This document shows positions 60,827 to 64,000 of a DNA stretch of 64,000 nt, piece after piece; positions within the stretch are counted from its first letter, which is position 1, and each line of letters opens with the position of its first letter. The position numbers and the translations under genes are program-made. The stretch covers positions 5,928,501-5,992,500 of the forward strand of contig NZ_CP034451.1 of assembly GCF_003952525.1 (NCBI RefSeq), in the 5' to 3' direction. The DNA comes from Mesorhizobium sp. M3A.F.Ca.ET.080.04.2.1 (GTDB taxonomy: Bacteria > Pseudomonadota > Alphaproteobacteria > Rhizobiales > Rhizobiaceae). The notes under the pieces were generated by a model. That model was given only the letters and a program-made list of their open reading frames with translations, was not told where the DNA came from and made no database searches.

Positions 60827-61930
60827 TCAGCTGGCCGGCTTCATCCAGTGCCGCATCGTCGTGACCGAACGCGCCAGCTGCGGCGCGGGGTGGATTTCCT
60901 CGCCGAATGCCGCCGCCGCGCGCCAGCCCCAGCGTGGATCGGCAAGGAAGGCGCGCGCCAGCGCCACCATGTCGGCGCGGCCATCGGCGACGATCGCCTC
61001 GGCCTGTTTCGGATCGTCGATCAATCCCACCGCGCGCGTCGGAATGCTGGCACCCTTGCGCACGGCCTCGGCCAGATGCACCTGGTAGCCCGGCCCGCTC
61101 GGCAGCTTCTGCAGCGGCGAATTGCCGCCGCTGGAACAGCAGAGATAGGCAAGGCCCTCCGCCTTCAGCGCCTTAGCGACTTCGATGGCATCCTCGACGT
61201 CGAAACCGCCATCGACCCATTCCTTGACCGAAAGACGAGCGCCGAGCATCAGGTTCGGAACGGCTTTCCTTACCGCCCTGGCGATCTCAAGGAGAAAGCG
61301 CATGCGGTTTTCCAGCGGGCCACCCCAGCGGTCGGTGCGCTGATTGGAGAGTGGCGAGAGGAACTGGAAGATCAAATATCCGTGCGCGGCATGCAGTTCG
61401 ATGAAATCGAAGCCTGCGCGTTCGGCCCGCCGGGCGGCGTCGGCAAAGTGCTCGACGAGCCTCAGGATTTCTTCTTCCCCGAGCGCGCGCGGTACATTCC
61501 AGCCAGTGTCGTAGGCAACGGCCGAGGCCGAGACTGTCTGCCAGGGGTCCTCGCCGGGCTGCAAGGGACCTCCGCCTTCCCAAGGTTTGCGGTTGGAGGC
61601 CTTGCGGCCGGCATGAGCCAGTTGGACGCCGAATTTGGTGTTGGGCGCGGCGACACGCTTGGCGGCATCGAGCGCGCGCCGCGCAGCCGCTTCGTTATCG
61701 TCGCAATAGAGGCCAAGGCAGCCATGCGAGATGCGTCCGCGCCGTTCGACATCGGTCATCTCGACCGTGACCATGCCGGCACCCGCCATGGCCAGATTCA
61801 TCCAGTGGTAGAGATGCCAATCGCTGGCCGAGCCGTCCTGCGCCGAGTACTGGCACATCGGCGCCACGGCGATGCGGTTCGGAAAGGTGATGCCGCCAAG
61901 GGTGATCGGCCGGAAAAGCGATGAGGTCAT
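60827..61930 (-). CDS. NADH:flavin oxidoreductase (Old Yellow Enzyme, YqjM-like)
   Basis: FMN-dependent ene-reductase of 367 residues. Thermophilic-like (YqjM) class marks: RIAVAPMCQYSA with Cys25 (about 19-30), the HAGRKAS block (about 105), active-site ELHAAHGYLIFQFLSPLSNQ (about 175-194) with RTDRWGG, and the FMN phosphate part near 300-330 (ADMVALARAFLADPRW). Soluble. Reduces activated C=C bonds; natural substrate unknown. It is divergent from nudK by 150 bp. Confidence 0.92.
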   Translation of the reverse strand: MTSSLFRPITLGGITFPNRIAVAPMCQYSAQDGSASDWHLYHWMNLAMAGAGMVTVEMTDVERRGRISHGCLGLYCDDNEAAARRALDAAKRVAAPNTKFGVQLAHAGRKASNRKPWEGGGPLQPGEDPWQTVSASAVAYDTGWNVPRALGEEEILRLVEHFADAARRAERAGFDFIELHAAHGYLIFQFLSPLSNQRTDRWGGPLENRMRFLLEIARAVRKAVPNLMLGARLSVKEWVDGGFDVEDAIEVAKALKAEGLAYLCCSSGGNSPLQKLPSGPGYQVHLAEAVRKGASIPTRAVGLIDDPKQAEAIVADGRADMVALARAFLADPRWGWRAAAAFGEEIHPAPQLARSVTTMRHWMKPAS

Positions 61931-62080
61931 GGAAGGGCTCCGGAAGGGACAAGCCTATTTAGGCAAGTGATGCGGCCGCGGCCAGACGAGAAGTCAAACA
62001 CCTGCTGGACCAGCAGCTTCACTGGATTGCACGGGGACAAGTTCCGGGCTACCGCTGCCCGCCTCAGCAGGGAGATCGTC

Positions 62081-62659
62081 ATGGAAGATCGCGTTCGCGT
62101 CCGCTCCGAGGAAATCCTGTCCGATGACTGGGCGGTTCTGAAAAAGACGGTGCTCGACTATCGCCGCCGTGACGGAACCTGGGAGCGACAGGTCCGGCAG
62201 ACATACGATCGCGGCGACGGCGCGGTGATCCTGCCATACGATCCGGACCGGTCGACCGTGCTTCTGGTGCGGCAGTTCCGCTATCCGGCCTATGTCACCG
62301 GCCATCGTGAGCCGCTGATCGAGGCCTGTGCAGGTCTGCTCGACGAAAACGACCCGGAAACCTGCATCCGCAAGGAAGCGGAGGAGGAGCTCGGATATCG
62401 GTTGAGGGACGTGGAACGGCTGTTCTCGCCCTATATGAGCCCCGGCAGCGTGACCGAGCGGCTCTGGTTCTTCATAGCGCATTACACGCCCGCCGACCGC
62501 ATTTCCGACGGCGGCGGCGCGCCGGAAGAGGGCGAGGACATCGAGGTTCTGGAAGTGTCGCTCGACGATGCGCTGGCCGGTATTGCCGACGGCCGTATCA
62601 TCGACGCCAAAACGATCATCCTGATCCAGCATCTGAAATTGCACGCGATCGTCGGATAG
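62081..62659 (+). CDS. nudK: NudK-type GDP-mannose pyrophosphatase (Nudix)
   Basis: Nudix protein of 192 residues. The box is ACAGLLDENDPETCIRKEAE followed by EELGY (about 84-108), with the extended spacing of the ADP-sugar/GDP-mannose branch. VLLVRQFRYPAYVTGH (about 62-77) and SPGSVTERLWFFIAHY (about 121-136) are typical of NudK. It cleaves GDP-mannose or similar nucleotide sugars. ATG 62081 follows CAGGGAGATCGTC. A decayed copy of its last 75 bp and 30 bp of downstream DNA is found at 63231-63338. Confidence 0.9.
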   Translation: MEDRVRVRSEEILSDDWAVLKKTVLDYRRRDGTWERQVRQTYDRGDGAVILPYDPDRSTVLLVRQFRYPAYVTGHREPLIEACAGLLDENDPETCIRKEAEEELGYRLRDVERLFSPYMSPGSVTERLWFFIAHYTPADRISDGGGAPEEGEDIEVLEVSLDDALAGIADGRIIDAKTIILIQHLKLHAIVG

Positions 62660-62840
62660 ATTCGGCACTTTCGCCGACGCGGCAAGGCTGGCTGCCCGGC
62701 AGCGCAGGCTTTCTGCTGATGGTCGGGCAGTTCCTTCGTCCGTATGCAAGCGTGGCACGGTTCTTGCTGTTGCAATTTCAGGCGCGCCGGGCGCGTAGAC
62801 CCTGTTCCACATCAACACCGGCGTGTGTGAGGTTGGGACA

Positions 62841-63053
62841 ATGCTGTCGCACAAGGTTCTGTTTGGACTTCCCGCACTGTTCTTGGCCACGGCCCTCGGG
62901 ATAGCCTTCTTCTCATCCGAGACTGCCTGGCGACTTCTGACTGAAATCCAATCCCATTCAATCTTTTGTTCAAGCGGTGCATCAGCTGCGGCCGTATCGG
63001 CGTCGGCGTCGCGGTCTTTGCCGCCATGTCCGCCGACCGTCACAAGGTCATAG
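62841..63053 (+). CDS. Candidate 70-residue membrane or exported protein
   Basis: Frame of 70 residues from ATG 62841. Residues 6-24 are hydrophobic (VLFGLPALFLATALGIAFF), a signal anchor; the rest is Ser/Ala/Pro rich. GAGG lies eight bases upstream. Its stop TAG (63051-63053) begins the TAGGAGG that serves as ribosome binding site of the next tiny frame, so coupled translation is plausible. No homologue recognised. Confidence 0.45.
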   Translation: MLSHKVLFGLPALFLATALGIAFFSSETAWRLLTEIQSHSIFCSSGASAAAVSASASRSLPPCPPTVTRS

Positions 63054-63063
63054 GAGGCATTTC

Positions 63064-63183
63064 ATGTGGTCCTTGATCACTCGGTTGGCCTCAGCCTTTC
63101 GCGAATTCGTCGCACCGCGCTACCGGCCGGAGCTCTACTACATGCGGGGCCCCGGGCCGGCCTGTGCGCGCCGCTCGCGCTGA
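63064..63183 (+). CDS. Candidate 39-residue basic protein
   Basis: Short frame MWSLITRLASAFREFVAPRY continuing to ACARRSR. It has a consensus TAGGAGG six bases before ATG 63064, better than most genes here. Basic (eight Arg), one Trp, Pro/Gly-rich end. It follows the 70-residue frame with 10 bp between. Function and conservation are unknown. Confidence 0.5.
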   Translation: MWSLITRLASAFREFVAPRYRPELYYMRGPGPACARRSR

Positions 63184-63230
63184 GTGGTGTTGTCGGCCGG
63201 TACTGTCCCAGCCTGCGTCGCTGGTCGGCC

Positions 63231-63338
63231 TGCCGACGGCCGCATCATCATCGATGCCAAGACCATCATCCCGATCTAGCATCGGAAATTGCGCTCGATC
63301 GTCGGGTAGGTTCGGCACTTTCGCCCACGCGGCAGGCT
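63231..63338 (+). pseudogene. Decayed duplicate of the nudK 3' end
   Basis: 108 bp that align with 62584-62689 (last 25 codons of nudK plus 30 bp downstream) at roughly 88 percent identity by eye. The copy has one extra ATC codon, a CAG-to-TAG nonsense change, and a one-base deletion near the right end. The stop-equivalent TAG is kept at 63307. No upstream coding part is present, so it cannot make a Nudix protein. It lies 46 bp before tRNA-Leu. Confidence 0.85.
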
Positions 63339-63383
63339 TTGAGCGGTTGACGTTTTGATCCGGAGCCTCGAAAAGCAACGGGC

Positions 63384-63469
63384 GCGGACGTGGCGGAAGT
63401 GGTAGACGCAAGGGACTTAAAATCCCTCGATCTCCGATCGTACGGGTTCGATTCCCGTCGTCCGCACCA
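63384..63469 (+). tRNA. tRNA-Leu (anticodon UAA)
   Basis: 86-base gene with encoded CCA (63467-63469). Acceptor arms GCGGACG and CGTCCGC pair perfectly; D-arm TGGCGGAAGTGGTAGACGCA; anticodon arm GGGACTTAAAATCCC with TAA at 63418-63420; a long variable arm; T-arm ACGGGTTCGATTCCCGT. All expected leucine identity features are visible. Confidence 0.97.
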
Positions 63470-63588
63470 GGAGTCTGCGGTGCTTTCGGGCAAAGCAAGT
63501 CCTACGCCCAACGGGGAACCCCGGATGGACCGCGGCCGGTGACAGATCTTGCCCGGCTGGTTTCGCTATCCCTCGCGGACCGAGCGGC

Positions 63589-63843
63589 CTACTTGATGTA
63601 AACCAGGACGAAGCGGCCCTTGTAGGGCTGGTAATATTTCGTGCCGCATTTCCAGACCACGATTCCGCCGCTGTAGGTGGTCTTCACGCATCCCTTGGGC
63701 AGCGTGGTGATGTAGATAGTCGTCTTCTGGATCACGACTGCCTTTGCTTGCGCTGCAGGGATGTCCAGACCGTTGCCGACCACCGAGATCGCGAACATGC
63801 CGCAAATGACGGCCATGCGATAGAATGAGCTGCGACTGAGCAT
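63589..63843 (-). CDS. Small exported protein
   Basis: Protein of 84 residues from ATG 63843, placed by AAGGGGGA at good distance. A hydrophobic signal segment (MAVICGMFAISVVGNGL) precedes IPAAQAKA, a likely cleavage site. The mature part (about 50 residues) is Tyr, Lys and Val rich: TIYITTLPKGCVKTTYSGG and KCGTKYYQPYKGRFVLVYIK, with two Cys that could pair. No known domain. It is probably a periplasmic or surface protein. The right edge of the window is 157 bp upstream with nothing else seen. Confidence 0.75.
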   Translation of the reverse strand: MLSRSSFYRMAVICGMFAISVVGNGLDIPAAQAKAVVIQKTTIYITTLPKGCVKTTYSGGIVVWKCGTKYYQPYKGRFVLVYIK

Positions 63844-64000
63844 GTGCATTCCCCCTTCCTCTCCTTGCCGCCCGAACAGCCTAGCAGCAACCCGCATGGG
63901 CCTCAACGGTTGCAATTCCTCCACTCCTCTCCTTATGGATGAGGGGGCCAGGCGATGATCATTCTTGTGAACCAGTCGTCCCGCCATGCTCGATGCTTGG

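Noticed and set aside
1..64000. Prophage, insertion sequence or integrative element
   Set aside because: No transposase, integrase, portal, relaxase or terminal repeats with target duplications found; only short non-coding repeats.

Overview
The window looks like chromosomal DNA of a Rhizobiales alphaproteobacterium, most probably Mesorhizobium or a close relative. The evidence is high GC with strong G/C third positions, a divK-pleD cell-cycle pair, a class II (plant-type) DAHP synthase, the sdhE-mfd order, DUF982, DUF983, DUF1003 and DUF3572 genes, a C-minus ribosomal protein L33, and several families of short palindromic intergenic repeats of a kind common in rhizobia. There is no phage, transposase or integrase gene. 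The genus is an inference from gene content, not from a search.

Layout. 1-2365: 3' end of dnaE facing an EamA exporter. 2447-12912: an accessory catabolic locus with an IclR regulator, a complete sugar-type ABC importer (binding protein, double ATPase, two permeases), an amidohydrolase, a D-serine dehydratase/D-threonine aldolase-like PLP enzyme, a RidA protein, an M14-like deacylase and an unrecognised barrel-like protein. A nested operator-like palindrome lies between regulator and importer. 13069-18151: a secreted protein, DinB with an N-terminal zinc knuckle, an acetyltransferase, a large exported protein, a HAD phosphatase and DUF3572. 18392-20164: divK-pleD. 20358-28942: a candidate 50-residue gene, rpmG, a small conserved protein, an MFS carrier, a Nudix hydrolase, DUF983, rnr and topA, all on the minus strand. 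29267-32472: a small exported protein, CcdA, and an adenylate cyclase-TPR protein.

32835-45831 is mostly housekeeping: glmU, MAPEG, glmS, an orphan HigA antitoxin beside a deleted higB, DUF502, recG, sdhE, mfd and DAHP synthase. 46012-51395: a membrane protein, an Xre-RES toxin-antitoxin pair, a GGDEF cyclase, a GFA-type zinc protein, dgkA, a DedA protein and DUF1003. 51431-51647 is a four-unit tandem array of a 56-bp palindromic repeat. 51715-63843: 3-methyladenine glycosylase, nadE, an ABC exporter, a PilZ-like protein, Nudix, gpt, a tandem Usp, a CinA-like protein, DUF2188, DUF982, an Old Yellow Enzyme homologue, nudK, two coupled tiny genes, a decayed copy of the nudK 3' end, tRNA-Leu(UAA), and a small exported protein.

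How it fits together. glmS and glmU feed UDP-GlcNAc synthesis. recG, mfd, dinB and the glycosylase are DNA repair or tolerance genes. divK, pleD, the second GGDEF enzyme and the PilZ-like protein point to phosphorelay and c-di-GMP control. The least explained parts are the 2.4-12.9 kb catabolic locus, the remnant genes (higB, nudK copy), the small-ORF candidates, and repeat elements that share an internal core although their outer arms differ.
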